Counted from the stretch's first letter, positions 26,605-35,923 are shown. The stretch is DNA of 64,000 bases from JAJPKK01 sp963824905 (GCA_963824905.1 CAWGRH010000026.1:101308-165307); one strand, 5' to 3'. Numbers and translations: made by a program. The notes: a model not told the origin generated them from the sequence alone.

Positions 26605-27428
26605 CACCAGCTCCCCGAGGCGCCGCCGCCTCCCGACGAGCCGCCGCCACCGGACCAGCCGCCACCACCTCCGCCCGACCAGCCGCCGCCACGCGAATAG
26701 CCGCCGCGCGAGCCGCCGGAGCTCACCGCGATGTTGGCGAGGACGTTGAAGAAGAACCAGCGGAATCCCGGCGATACGATCAGCAACACGATGAGCACGA
26801 GCAGCAGGCCGAGCAGGATGTACTCGCCGGCGTCGGGCGCGGTATCGTGGTCGAGCCGCAATGACGGCTTCTGCTGCCATTCCGAGGCGTCGGTGGTGAG
26901 CACCGTGATGATGTCGTCGACGCCGCGGGTGACGCCGTCGCCGTAGTCGCCGGTCTTGAAGCGCGGTGCGATGGCGTTGGTGATGATGACCTTCGACAGC
27001 GCGTCGGTCAGCGTGCCCTCGAGGCCATAGCCGACCTCGATGCGCACGCGCCGCTCCTTCGGCGCGACGAGCAGCAGGACGCCGTTGTTCTTGTCCTTTT
27101 GGCCGAGCTTCCAGGTGCGGAACAGCTCGTTGGCATAGGGCTCGATCTCCTCGCCGTCGAGCGAGGAGACGGTGGCGACCACGAGCTGGATGCCGGACTT
27201 CATTTCAAGCTCGGCGAGCTTGAGGTCGAGGTCGACGCGCTTCGCCGGCGGAATGACGTTCGCCTGGTCGACGATACGTCCCGTCAGCGCCGGGAAGTTC
27301 GGCGCCGCCAGTGCGAGCGCCCATGCGTACGCGATGAACGCGAAGGCAAGACCGGCCAATGCGAGCCACGTCCCAGGGGAACGCAGCGCGCCTCTTGCGG
27401 CGAACGCCGAAGAGGGGCCCAAGATCAT
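26604..27428 (-). CDS. YgcG family TPM-domain protein with Gly/Ser-rich tail
   Basis: 274 residues: an N-terminal hydrophobic signal or anchor (about 20-45), a periplasmic TPM domain ('PALTGRIVDQANVIPPAKR', 'SGIQLVVATVSSLDGEEIE', 'KNNGVLLLVAPKERRVRIEVGYGLEGTL'), a transmembrane helix ('YILLGLLLVLIVLLIVS') and a tail of about 50 Gly/Ser/Trp residues. Exactly this order defines YgcG-like proteins, which pair with LemA. The middle gene of the LemA-YgcG-TPM operon; 25 bp separate it from LemA upstream and one base is shared with the TPM gene downstream. Confidence 0.9.
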   Translation of the reverse strand: MILGPSSAFAARGALRSPGTWLALAGLAFAFIAYAWALALAAPNFPALTGRIVDQANVIPPAKRVDLDLKLAELEMKSGIQLVVATVSSLDGEEIEPYANELFRTWKLGQKDKNNGVLLLVAPKERRVRIEVGYGLEGTLTDALSKVIITNAIAPRFKTGDYGDGVTRGVDDIITVLTTDASEWQQKPSLRLDHDTAPDAGEYILLGLLLVLIVLLIVSPGFRWFFFNVLANIAVSSGGSRGGYSRGGGWSGGGGGGWSGGGGSSGGGGASGSW

Positions 27429-27453
27429 GTCGGTGCCTGCGCGGCGAGAGGTG

Positions 27454-28065
27454 TTAGAACTTCACCTGGGGCGGCGTTTGCGCATTGTCGCTCGCGGTGA
27501 ACTCCGCCAACGGCTTGTTGCCGCGGAACACAGTCGACGCCCAGAGCAGCCCCGGGAAGGTCTTGAGCTCGGTGTTGTAGACCCGTACCGCCTCGATGTA
27601 GTCGCGGCGCGCCACCGCGATGCGGTTCTCGGTGCCCTCGAGCTGCGACTGCAGGGCGAGGAAGTTCTGGTTCGACTTGAGGTCGGGATAGTTCTCGCTC
27701 ACCGCAAGCAGCCGGCCGAGCGCGCCGGAGAGCTGGTTCTGGGCGTCCTGGAACTGCTTGAGCTTTTCCGGATCGGTGAGCTGGGAGGCATCGATCTTGA
27801 CCTGGGTCGCCTTGGCTCGCGCTTCGACGACGGAGGTGAGCACGTCCTTCTCCTGCTTGGCGTAGCCCTGCACGGTATTGACGAGGTTCGGGATGAGGTC
27901 GGCGCGGCGCTGATAGTTGTTCTGCACATCGCCCCAGCGCGCTTTGGCCTGCTCCTCCAGTGTCGGAATGGTGTTGTAGCCGCAGCCCGAGAGAGTGAGG
28001 CCGAGGATGAGAGCGGCGAAAACGGCGCGGACACGCGGCATCGACACGGGCATCGACACGGTCAT
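27454..28065 (-). CDS. LemA family lipoprotein
   Basis: ATG at 28065 (GAGGG upstream) gives 203 residues; ATGs at 28053 and 28041 are alternatives that keep the signal. The lipobox 'LTLSGC' puts the lipidated Cys at residue 28. The mature part shows the LemA motif 'YNTIPTLEEQAKARWGDVQN', then 'YQRRADLIPNLVNTVQGYA' and 'ESENYPDLKSNQNFL'-like helices ('SENYPDLKSNQNFLALQSQL'). LemA proteins are coiled helical bundles at the envelope, usually next to YgcG/TPM genes; the mechanism is unknown. It is the first gene of that operon here. Confidence 0.92.
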   Translation of the reverse strand: MTVSMPVSMPRVRAVFAALILGLTLSGCGYNTIPTLEEQAKARWGDVQNNYQRRADLIPNLVNTVQGYAKQEKDVLTSVVEARAKATQVKIDASQLTDPEKLKQFQDAQNQLSGALGRLLAVSENYPDLKSNQNFLALQSQLEGTENRIAVARRDYIEAVRVYNTELKTFPGLLWASTVFRGNKPLAEFTASDNAQTPPQVKF

Positions 28066-28286
28066 GGGGCCCTCTTCTCGATCGTCGGGCCGGCGGTCCC
28101 GGCCGCGGGTCGTTGCCTGGCAACGGGTCCCTGGTATCGGCCAAAGCCAGAGGTGCCGCAAGAGGGAACCCGGGCCGGACTGAAACCGATAGGCCGCCAT
28201 GCGGCGGCCGCGCATTTTGCTATAGCTGACGCAACGGCTGACGCGTCTTCGAAGCTTCAGGCCCGGCATAACGAAGGAAACATCGC

Positions 28287-29738
28287 GTGGTACTCGTTCG
28301 CGGCGGCACGATCGTCAATCACGACTACACGCGGCGCGCCGATGTGCTCGTCCGCGACGGTGAGATCGCCGCGATCGGTCTCGATCTCGACCGGCCTGCC
28401 GGGACGCAAGTGATCGACGCCGGCGGCTGTTACGTCATGCCGGGCGGCATCGATCCCCACACACATCTCGAGCTTGCCTTCATGGGCACGGTGTCGGCCG
28501 ACGATTTCGCCTGGGGCACCAAGGCGGCGCTCGCGGGCGGCACCACGATGGTGGTGGACTTCTGCATCCCCAGTCCCGGCCAGTCGCTGCTCGCGGCCTA
28601 TCAGGACTGGCGGCGCAAGGCCGAGACCGCGGCCTGCGACTACGGCTTCCACATGGCTGTGACGTGGTGGGACCGGCAGGTCTTCGATGACATGGAAACC
28701 TGCGTGAAGACTTACGGCATCAACACCTTCAAGCATTACATGGCCTACAAAGGCGCGCTGATGGTGAACGACGACGAGCTCTATCACTCGTTCCGTCGCT
28801 GCGCCGGCCTCGGCGCGATGCCGCTGGTGCATGCCGAGAACGGCGACGTCGTCTATCGCCTGCAGCAGCATTATCTCGAGACCGGAATGACCGGACCGGA
28901 AGGCCACGCCTATTCGCGCCCGCCCGCGGTCGAGGGCGAAGCGACCAACCGCGCGATCATGATCGCCCATATGACGGGGTGTCCGCTCTACGTCGTCCAC
29001 ACCTCGTCCCGTGAGGCCCACGAGGCGATCGCTCGCGCCCGCGCCGCCGGCCAGCGCGTGTTCGGCGAGCCGCTGATCCAGCATCTCGTGCTCGACGAGG
29101 ACGAGTACCGTAATCGCGACTGGGACCACGCCGCGCGGCGCGTAATGTCGCCGCCGTTCCGCTCGAAGGATCACCAGGCGAGCCTGTGGGCGGGTCTGCA
29201 GGCAGGCTCGCTGCAGGTGGTCGCGACCGACCATTGCGCCTTCACCACCGCGCAGAAGCGCCTCGGCCGCACCGACTTCACCAAGATCCCGAACGGCACC
29301 GGCGGGCTCGAGGACCGGCTGGCGGTGCTATGGACCGCGGGCGTCAACACCGGGCGGCTCACCAAAGAAGAGTTCGTCGCGGTGACCTCGGCCAACGCCG
29401 CCCGCATCCTCAACGTCTATCCGAAGAAGGGCGCGATCGCCGTCGGCTCCGATGCCGACCTCGTCGTCTTCGATCCCGAGGCGACCAAGACCATCTCGGC
29501 GAAAGCGCAAGTGAGCCGCATCGACTACAACGTGTTCGAGGGCTTTTCCTGCCGCGGCCTGCCGCGCGCGACGCTATCGCGGGGAAAGGTCGCGTGGCTC
29601 GACGGCGATCTGCGCGCCGAGCCCGGCACCGGCACCTACGTGCCGCGCCCCGCCTTCCCGGCCATCCAGGTGGCGAACACGAAATGGCAGGAGCTCACCG
29701 CGCCCCGCGCCGTAGAGCGACTCGACGTGACGCCGTGA
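28287..29738 (+). CDS. hydA: Dihydropyrimidinase / D-hydantoinase
   Basis: GTG start at 28287 behind AAGGAAAC gives 483 residues. It is a cyclic amidohydrolase with the binuclear metal site: H58 and H60 in 'DPHTHLE', the carboxylated Lys K149 in 'NTFKHYMAYKG', His in 'LVHAENGD' and 'YVVHTSS', and Asp in 'VVATDHCAF'. It opens dihydropyrimidine or 5-substituted hydantoin rings to N-carbamoyl amino acids. The next gene, 150 bp downstream after a palindromic repeat, is an N-carbamoylase-type hydrolase, so the two enzymes form consecutive steps of reductive pyrimidine breakdown or hydantoin use. No dihydropyrimidine dehydrogenase gene is adjacent. Confidence 0.92.
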   Translation: MVLVRGGTIVNHDYTRRADVLVRDGEIAAIGLDLDRPAGTQVIDAGGCYVMPGGIDPHTHLELAFMGTVSADDFAWGTKAALAGGTTMVVDFCIPSPGQSLLAAYQDWRRKAETAACDYGFHMAVTWWDRQVFDDMETCVKTYGINTFKHYMAYKGALMVNDDELYHSFRRCAGLGAMPLVHAENGDVVYRLQQHYLETGMTGPEGHAYSRPPAVEGEATNRAIMIAHMTGCPLYVVHTSSREAHEAIARARAAGQRVFGEPLIQHLVLDEDEYRNRDWDHAARRVMSPPFRSKDHQASLWAGLQAGSLQVVATDHCAFTTAQKRLGRTDFTKIPNGTGGLEDRLAVLWTAGVNTGRLTKEEFVAVTSANAARILNVYPKKGAIAVGSDADLVVFDPEATKTISAKAQVSRIDYNVFEGFSCRGLPRATLSRGKVAWLDGDLRAEPGTGTYVPRPAFPAIQVANTKWQELTAPRAVERLDVTP

Positions 29739-29744
29739 GTACTT

Positions 29745-29851
29745 CTCCCTCCCCGCTCTTCGGGGAGGGCAGGGTGGGGCGTTTCTTTCGTGTGGCAGCG
29801 TCGGGCGATGGGCGCAGACCCCACCCCGCCCTCCCCGAAGACGGGGAGGGA
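29745..29851. repeat. Family A palindrome
   Basis: Inverted CCTCCCCG..CGGGGAGGG pair between the hydantoinase and the carbamoylase genes; almost identical to the copy at 389-501. Confidence 0.8.
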
Positions 29852-29888
29852 TGCGGTAGGATCGGCTCGCCGCACCGAGGACCCGCGC

Positions 29889-31127
29889 ATGCAGAACCTC
29901 AAGATCGATGCCCAGCGCCTGTGGGATACGCTGATGGAAACCGCGCGCTTCGGCGCGACGGCAAAGGGCGGCATCAAGCGGCTCTCGCTCTCCGACGAGG
30001 ACAAAAAGGTCCGCGACTGGTTCAAGGCCGCGGCGGAAGCCGTCGGCTGCACCGTGACGGTCGACGAGGTCGGCAACATGTTCGCGCGGCGCCCCGGACG
30101 GATCGCGGGCCTGCCGCCGCTGTGCATGGGGAGCCACCTCGACACCCAGCCGACCGGCGGCAAGTTCGACGGCACGCTGGGCGTGCTCGGTGCGCTCGAG
30201 GCGATGCGCACGCTCCACGAGTCGGACTACGAGACCAATGCGCCGATCGAGATCGTGAATTGGACCAACGAGGAGGGCGCACGTTTCGCCCCGGCAATGC
30301 TGGCGTCCGGCACCTTCGCCGGCGTGTTCACCGCGGACTTTGCGCGCGGCCGGGCCGACCGCGACGGCAAGACGTTCGGCGCGGAGCTCGAGCGCATCGG
30401 CTACCGCGGCGCGGAGAAGGCCGGCGGCCACGCGCTCGGCGCGATGTTCGAATTGCACATCGAGCAGGGACCGATCCTCGAAAACGAGGACAAGATGATC
30501 GGCGTCGTCACCGGCGTGCAGGCGATGCGCTGGTACGATGTCACGATCACCGGCCAGGACGCGCACACCGGTGCGACGCCGATGCATCTGCGCAGGAATG
30601 CGCTGCTTGGCGCAGCGCGCGTGATCAATGCGGTCGATGCCATTGCCCACGCCTTCGCGCCGGATGCGGTGGGCACCGTCGGCCTCATCGAGAGCAAGCC
30701 CAACAGCCGCAACGTCATCCCCGGCGAGGTGTTCTTCACGATCGATCTGCGCCACCGCGACGACGAGGGGCTCGACCGCATGGAGGCGCGGTTCCGCGCG
30801 ACGCTTGCCGCGATCCTCGCGCCGCTGCGGCTCACCTATGACGAGAAGATGATCTGGTCGTCGCCGGCGGTGCGCTTTGCGCCGGAGCTCATCGAATGCG
30901 TCCGCCGTGCGGCGGCGAAGGCGGGCTTTGCGACGCGCGACATCGTCTCCGGCGCCGGCCACGATGCCGTCTATGCCTCCCGCGTCGCGCCGACCACCAT
31001 GATCTTCGTTCCCTGCCACGAGGGCATCAGCCACAACGAGGCGGAATCGACGACCCTGGAGCAATGCGCCGCCGGCGCGCAGGTGCTGCTCGACGCCGTT
31101 TTGGAGTACGACCGCGGGCTCGCCTGA
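29889..31127 (+). CDS. N-carbamoyl-L-amino-acid hydrolase / Zn-dependent M20-family hydrolase
   Basis: ATG at 29889 gives 412 residues. The metal ligands of the M20/M28-like amidohydrolases are visible: 'MGSHLDTQPTGGKFDG' (His and Asp), 'NWTNEEGARFAP' (Glu pair), 'ELHIEQGPILE' (His) and 'GISHNEAE' (His). 'GHDAVYASRVAPTTMIFVP' completes the family. Substrates in the family are N-carbamoyl-beta-alanine, N-carbamoyl amino acids and allantoate. Next to a dihydropyrimidinase the carbamoyl substrate is the natural choice. Together the pair releases ammonia and carbon dioxide from a ureide in the cytoplasm. Confidence 0.9.
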   Translation: MQNLKIDAQRLWDTLMETARFGATAKGGIKRLSLSDEDKKVRDWFKAAAEAVGCTVTVDEVGNMFARRPGRIAGLPPLCMGSHLDTQPTGGKFDGTLGVLGALEAMRTLHESDYETNAPIEIVNWTNEEGARFAPAMLASGTFAGVFTADFARGRADRDGKTFGAELERIGYRGAEKAGGHALGAMFELHIEQGPILENEDKMIGVVTGVQAMRWYDVTITGQDAHTGATPMHLRRNALLGAARVINAVDAIAHAFAPDAVGTVGLIESKPNSRNVIPGEVFFTIDLRHRDDEGLDRMEARFRATLAAILAPLRLTYDEKMIWSSPAVRFAPELIECVRRAAAKAGFATRDIVSGAGHDAVYASRVAPTTMIFVPCHEGISHNEAESTTLEQCAAGAQVLLDAVLEYDRGLA

Positions 31128-31241
31128 CACATCGGCCGTGATGCGTTCTGTGGTTCCGTGCCGGCTGTTGCCCATTGTGGGAGGGAGCCTCGGCGGTGCA
31201 CAATCAGCGCCGGGAGAGACAAAACCAAAAGGAGCGCGGCG

Positions 31242-32307
31242 ATGACGAGGTCGATAGGCGTTGTTTTCCGCGGCGGTTCTGCTGCTTTCGATCGGCGCCC
31301 AGGCGCAAGACATCCAACCCGTCAATTCGGGCGCCAATCCCTACAAGGTCGTCCGCGACTGGGCGAAGATCACCAGCGAGGATCGCCCCTGGGGCGGCTC
31401 GAATGGCGTCGCCATCGATCGCGACGGCAAGTCGGTGTGGGCGACCGACCGCTGCTCGCCGGGAACCGTGCCCGGCTGCCTCGGAAGCAAGGCGAACCCG
31501 GTTCACCTGTTCGACGAGACGGGCAAGGAAGTGCGCAGCTTCGGCGCCGGCTTGTTCGTGTGGCCGCATGGCGTGCACGTCGACAAGGACGGCAACGTCT
31601 GGGTGACCGACGCGCGGCTGCCGGGCGCCGAGGAGCTCAAGAAGTATCCGGGCGAGGAGCACAAGGGCAGCGCCGTCTTCAAGTTCAGCCCGGACGGCAA
31701 GCTCCTGATGACGCTCGGCAAGCCGGGCGTGAAAGGCAATCCGCCCGATGCGTTGACCGAGCCGACCGACGTCGTCACCGACCCCGCGAATGGCGACGTC
31801 TATGTCGGCGAGAGCCACACCGACGTCAACGACCCGAGCCTCGTCGGCCGCATCTCGGTGTTCGACCGCACCGGAAAATTCCTGCGCACGATCGGCAAGA
31901 CCGGCACCGGCCCGGGCGAATTCCGCACGCCCCATGCGCTGGAGTTCGACTCGCAGGGCCGGCTCCTCGTCGCCGACCGCCACAACCACCGCATCCAGGT
32001 CCTCACCAAGGACGGCAAGTTCATCGCCCAGTATCCGGAGTTCAGCCGGGTGAGCGGGATCGCGATCGACGGCAACGACACGCTCTATGCCGCCGACTCC
32101 GAATCGAGTCCGAAGAGCCATCCCGGCTGGCTCAAGGGCGTCCGCATCGGCAGCGTGAAGGACGGCAAGGTGACGGGCTTCATCCCGCCGCACAAGACCG
32201 ACGCGCCCGATGGCGCCATGGGCGAGGGGATCGCGGTCGATGCCAAGGGCAACATCTTCACCGCCGAAGCGACCGTGCGCGGCGTGACGAAGTACACGAA
32301 GGAATAA
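31242..32307 (+). CDS. Exported NHL/six-bladed beta-propeller protein, probable frameshift in the signal peptide
   Basis: The frame to 32307 has only a TTG (31261) as its first start and would give a signal peptide without a positive N-region ('MFSAAVLLLSIGAQAQ'). A strong AAGGAG lies eight bases before the ATG at 31242, whose codons M-T-R-S-I-G give the missing N-region but in the other frame; one base too many at about 31257-31264 explains both. The mature protein has NHL blades: 'PWGGSNGVAIDRDGKSVW', 'WPHGVHVDKDGNVWVTDA', 'FRTPHALEFDSQGRLLVADR' and 'GIAIDGNDTLYAADSES'. Such propellers resemble peptidylglycine-amidating lyase-like or gluconolactonase-like proteins; no catalytic call is made. 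Confidence 0.78.
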
Positions 32308-32339
32308 GCGAAGAGAGCATGCGCGGCGGAGCCGCGGGC

Positions 32340-32458
32340 TCCCTCTCCCGCTTGCGGGGGAGGGTCGGGGAGGGGGCCTGCTGACTCAGTCACGAACGAC
32401 AGCGCCTGCCGCCCCGCCCGTTCCCCCTCCCTACCCTCCCCCGCAAGCGGGGGAGGAA
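32340..32458. repeat. Diverged family A palindrome
   Basis: CCCTCTCCCGCTTGCGGGGGAGGG at the left (stem on CCCGC/GCGGG) and CCCTCCCCCGCAAGCGGGGGAGG at the right, inverted around a 70-bp spacer. It lies 33 bp after the beta-propeller stop. Confidence 0.75.
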
Positions 32459-32496
32459 TCCCGACCCACGGAGCGCGAAGAGTGAGGAGACTCCGG

Positions 32497-33234
32497 ATGA
32501 AACGATCGATGACGTGGCTACTTGCTGCAGCAGCCCTTTCTTTCGCCACGCCGCCACTCAAGGCCGAGGTGCTGGAGAAATCGAAGTCCGTCGCCGGGAT
32601 GACCGTCGACTACAAGGTCGTCCTGCCCGAAGGCTACGACCCGGCGAAAACCTATCCGGCGGTGCTCGTGTTCGGCGGCGGCCCGCAGAACATGACGACG
32701 GTCGACAACATCCTCAACCGCAACTTCCGCGCCGAGGCCGAGAAGCGCGGCTACATCGTCATCGCGCCCGCGGCGCCGGGCGGCAAGCTGTTCTTCATGG
32801 GCGGCGAGCGCATCTTTCCGGATTTTTTGAAGATGATCCTCGCCGATTACAAAATCCGCGATGGAAAATTTAACATCGCCGGTCCGTCGAACGGCGGGAT
32901 CGCATCGCTCCACGTCGCGGCCGCCCATCCCGAATACTTCGTCTCCGTCACCGCCTTTCCCGGCTACATGTGGGATCCGACCGAGGCGAAGCTCGAGGCG
33001 ATCAAGGATCTGTGCGTGTTCTATTATGTCGGCGAGCACGATCCCTACCGCTGGCACGACGAGATGGAGGACGAGGCGGAATTCCTTCGCTCCAAGGGGA
33101 CGCTTGCGCGCTACAGCGTCGAAAAGGACCAGCCGCACCGTCTTGAAACCCTCGCCAACGCCAATGCGCACCGGCTGTTCGACGGGTTCGAGGAAGCGGC
33201 GAAGGGGTGCCGTTCTCCTCTCCGGGTAAATTGA
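32497..33234 (+). CDS. Exported alpha/beta hydrolase (esterase / PHB-depolymerase-like)
   Basis: ATG at 32497 with GTGAGGAG upstream gives 245 residues; a signal peptide ends 'ATPPLKAE'. The alpha/beta-hydrolase core shows 'YPAVLVFGGGPQ' (oxyanion strand), the nucleophile elbow 'IAGPSNGG' (GxSxG), an Asp in 'YVGEHDPY' and a C-terminal His in 'DQPHRLE'. This set fits poly(3-hydroxybutyrate) depolymerase or feruloyl-esterase-like enzymes working outside the cytoplasm. It may share a transcript with the two ABM genes that follow. Confidence 0.8.
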   Translation: MKRSMTWLLAAAALSFATPPLKAEVLEKSKSVAGMTVDYKVVLPEGYDPAKTYPAVLVFGGGPQNMTTVDNILNRNFRAEAEKRGYIVIAPAAPGGKLFFMGGERIFPDFLKMILADYKIRDGKFNIAGPSNGGIASLHVAAAHPEYFVSVTAFPGYMWDPTEAKLEAIKDLCVFYYVGEHDPYRWHDEMEDEAEFLRSKGTLARYSVEKDQPHRLETLANANAHRLFDGFEEAAKGCRSPLRVN

Positions 33235-33319
33235 GTAAGGTAGGCCGCGATCAAACAGCGGCGGCAGGGCAGCCGAGAAGCGCTTGAAGCAACCACAGAG
33301 CCCGGCAGGAGGAATACCC

Positions 33320-34042
33320 ATGAGATGTCTTCGTGAATGGGCCGGCGCACTTTCGCTTCGGTTTGGGCTCCTGTTTGCTTTGGCCTTCGCCCCCACGGCC
33401 GTCTTGACCGCATCGGCCCAGAGCGGCGGCAACGCCATCTACGGCGTCACCGCTCTCGATGTCGTGCCGAACGCGGCGAAGGACGGCGTGGCGCTTCTCA
33501 AAGCGTATCGCGATGGTTCGCTCAAGCAGGAGGGCAATCTCGGGGTCACGCTGCTGCAAGAGGCCGACTGGCCGAACCGCTTCATGATCTACGAGGGATG
33601 GAAGGACCAGGCCGCCTACGACGCCAACGAGAAGTCCGCTCACACCGCGCAATTGCGCGACAAGCTCAAGGCCATCGCAGCCTCCCCCTATGACCGGCGC
33701 AACTACAGTGTCATTTCGGTCGCTCCCGCCCAGCCGGGCGCGGGCGGCGACGCCGTCTACATGCAGCTTCACCTCGACGTCTTCCCGCCCGGAATCGACG
33801 CGACGCTGGCGGCGGCGAAGGCGGTCGCCGAGGCCGCGCGCAAGGGCGAGGGCAATCTGCGTTACGATGTCGTGAGATCGGTCAACCCGCCGCAGAGCCA
33901 CACGACCTTGCTGGCCGCCTGGCAGAACCGCAAGGCGTTCGACGCCTATGAAAATTCCGCCTACGGGCGGGCGTTTCGCGACGCCGTCGGGCCGCTGCTC
34001 GGCTCGCCGTTCGACGATCGCCTCTATGTGCCGATCAACTGA
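33320..34042 (+). CDS. Exported protein with two ABM-like domains, copy 1
   Basis: ATG at 33320 behind AGGAGGAA gives 240 residues with a signal peptide ('AFAPTAVLTASAQS'). Two tandem dimeric alpha-beta barrel (antibiotic biosynthesis monooxygenase, ABM) domains follow: the first has 'LDVVPNAAKDGVALLKAYRD' and 'PNRFMIYEGWKDQAAYDAN', the second 'LDVFPPGIDATLAAAKAVAEAA' and 'TTLLAAWQNRKAFDAYENS'. The pattern of a strand, a long helix and 'W.....A.DAH.....' repeats twice. ABM proteins act as cofactor-free monooxygenases or small-molecule binders, usually in the cytoplasm; export and domain doubling are unusual. A paralogue starts 21 bp after its stop. Confidence 0.75.
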   Translation: MRCLREWAGALSLRFGLLFALAFAPTAVLTASAQSGGNAIYGVTALDVVPNAAKDGVALLKAYRDGSLKQEGNLGVTLLQEADWPNRFMIYEGWKDQAAYDANEKSAHTAQLRDKLKAIAASPYDRRNYSVISVAPAQPGAGGDAVYMQLHLDVFPPGIDATLAAAKAVAEAARKGEGNLRYDVVRSVNPPQSHTTLLAAWQNRKAFDAYENSAYGRAFRDAVGPLLGSPFDDRLYVPIN

Positions 34043-34063
34043 ATAGAGCGCCGGGAGAACGCC

Positions 34064-34825
34064 ATGCATGCGAACGGAAAAATCTTGCGGTCCCCTTCAT
34101 CCGCCACGCCGGCGCGATGGGTTTGGGGGGCATATCTCGTAACCACGGCAGCGGCCGTGCTCGGCATCGCGCCCGCGGCACAAGCACAATCCGCCGACCC
34201 GGTCTACGCCGTGACCTATCTCGATGTCGGCACCAATGCGGTCGCCCAGGGCGTCGACCTCATCAAGAAATACCGCGATGCAAGCCGCCACGAGCCGTCA
34301 AATCTGGAGTTCACCGTCCTGCAGGAGGCGAGCCGGCCGAATCGTTTCGTGATCATGGAAGGCTGGAAGGATCAGGGCGCCTTCGACGCGCATGACAAGG
34401 GCGCGACGAAAGCCGAGTTCGAAGGCGCGCTCAAGCCGATCCGAAACAGCCCGCCCGACCGCCACATGCTGCAACCCTTCGCCAACGCGCCGTCGCCTTC
34501 GACGCCGGCGGCTGGCGCGCTCTACATGGTGGAGCATGTCGATTTCCTCGGCGGCGATCCCACGATCGCCGAGAGGGCGCAGCCGCTTGTGAGGGGGCTC
34601 GCCGACTCCAGCAAAAAAGAGGACGGCGTGGTGCGCTACGACGTCTACCGCCAGCCGCCGCCGCGCATCAACCACTACGAGGTCGTCGCGGCATGGAAGG
34701 ACGCCAAGGCTTTCGATGCCCACGAGACCGCGCCGCATACGCTGCATTTCCGCGGCGCGTCGGCGCAAGGCGGTAACACCTGGCGGGCGAACCTCTACGA
34801 TCAACGGCTCTACAAGGTGCTTTGA
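34064..34825 (+). CDS. Exported protein with two ABM-like domains, copy 2
   Basis: A 253-residue paralogue of the preceding gene, co-linear with it: signal peptide ending 'IAPAAQAQS', first domain with 'YLDVGTNAVAQGVDLIKKYRD' (in pieces) and 'FVIMEGWKDQGAFDAHDKG', second with 'EVVAAWKDAKAFDAHETAP'. Spacing of 21 bp to copy 1 implies one transcript. Tandem duplication after export signal acquisition is the simplest history. Substrate unknown. The family B palindrome at 34866 probably ends the transcript. Confidence 0.75.
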   Translation: MHANGKILRSPSSATPARWVWGAYLVTTAAAVLGIAPAAQAQSADPVYAVTYLDVGTNAVAQGVDLIKKYRDASRHEPSNLEFTVLQEASRPNRFVIMEGWKDQGAFDAHDKGATKAEFEGALKPIRNSPPDRHMLQPFANAPSPSTPAAGALYMVEHVDFLGGDPTIAERAQPLVRGLADSSKKEDGVVRYDVYRQPPPRINHYEVVAAWKDAKAFDAHETAPHTLHFRGASAQGGNTWRANLYDQRLYKVL

Positions 34826-34865
34826 CGCGGGCTGACCGCTCGGGCAGCCCACGTTTCAATGAGCC

Positions 34866-34955
34866 GTCATGGCCGGGCTTGTCCCGGCCAGCCCGCTTAA
34901 TGAGGCACTGCTGTGCCATATGATCGGGGTCGCCGGGACAAGCCCGGCGATGACT
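34866..34955. repeat. Family B palindrome
   Basis: Inverted GCCGGGCTTGTCCCGGCC / GTCGCCGGGACAAGCCC arms between convergent genes. Confidence 0.85.
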
Positions 34956-34993
34956 AGGGGTCGGCTCTCCTTACTCGAACATGTTCCGGCGCT

Positions 34994-35923
34994 TCACGTC
35001 CACTTCAGCCGCTGCATGATGGCGCGGCCCATTACCCAGTCCTTGTCGCTCTCGTTGAGGAACGCGAGCTGCTCGGTGAACTGCGTGATGCGCTGGCGGT
35101 AGCTCGCCTTCGCGTAGGAATTCGTCATGTCGGTGCCCCAGTAGCAGCGCTGCGGGCCGTAGGCGTCGAAGCAGCGCTTGATGTGGATCGCCACGTCACG
35201 GAACGGATAAGGCTCCCGTGACAGCCCGGGGGACGCCGAGACCTTGACGCTGATGTTCGGATATTTCGCCATCGCGACGGTGTCGGTGATCGCCCCGTCG
35301 AGGGAATAGTCCTTGAGCATCCCTCCCGTCGTGTTCATGTGATCGAAGATCAGCTGGAGCTGCGGATGGCGCTCGGCGATGGGGCCGAAGTGCTTGGTGT
35401 TGCCGGGCGCAAAGCACATCACGGGGAGCCCCGCCTTTTCAGCAGCCGGCCAGAACCAGTCGGCCGTGCCGTCGGTGAGCCATGGGATGTTCTGGGCGGT
35501 GTTGAAGGTGAGGCGAATGCCCACCATGCCCTGCTGCTCCTTCCATTTCGGCAACAGCTCGGCCGATTTGGGGTCCTGCAGCGGAATGCGCCCCATCACG
35601 CGAAAGCGATTGGGATAGCGTTTCACCGCTTCGAGGGCATAGTCGTTGCGCTCGCCGGGCCAGGACGGCGGAACGATCACCACGCGATCGACGCCAGCCT
35701 CGTCCATCATCGGCACCAGCCGTTCGATGGTGAAGGGCTCGGGCAACTGCGGTTGAAGGCCGGGCACCCATTTCCAGTCGGCCGACTCGGCCTTCCACAG
35801 ATGGACCTGCGCGTCGGTGATCTGGCGCCGGTCGACCTGGGCGAGAGCGGTGTTTGCGCTCCCCGTCGCCAGCGCTACGCCGGTGCCGAGTGTGGTCGTC
35901 ACAAATTGCCGCCGCGTCGGCAT
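34994..35923 (-). CDS. Tat-exported amidohydrolase (TIM-barrel, amidohydrolase-2 family)
   Basis: ATG at 35923 behind GGGAGGATC gives 309 residues. The N-terminus 'PTRRQFVTTTLGTGVALATG' is a twin-arginine signal (TRRQFV). The barrel shows the amidohydrolase-2 pattern: 'ITDAQVHLWKAES' (first-strand segment with His; the usual second His is Leu-Trp here), 'MDEAGVDRVVIVPPSWPGERN', 'LQLIFDHMNTTGG' (strand with His) and 'CYWGTDMTN' (Asp near the C-terminus). Members hydrolyse lactones or decarboxylate aromatic acids. The first motif reads QVHLW as in the 2-pyrone-4,6-dicarboxylate lactonase-like branch. Substrate unknown. Confidence 0.82.
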   Translation of the reverse strand: MPTRRQFVTTTLGTGVALATGSANTALAQVDRRQITDAQVHLWKAESADWKWVPGLQPQLPEPFTIERLVPMMDEAGVDRVVIVPPSWPGERNDYALEAVKRYPNRFRVMGRIPLQDPKSAELLPKWKEQQGMVGIRLTFNTAQNIPWLTDGTADWFWPAAEKAGLPVMCFAPGNTKHFGPIAERHPQLQLIFDHMNTTGGMLKDYSLDGAITDTVAMAKYPNISVKVSASPGLSREPYPFRDVAIHIKRCFDAYGPQRCYWGTDMTNSYAKASYRQRITQFTEQLAFLNESDKDWVMGRAIMQRLKWT

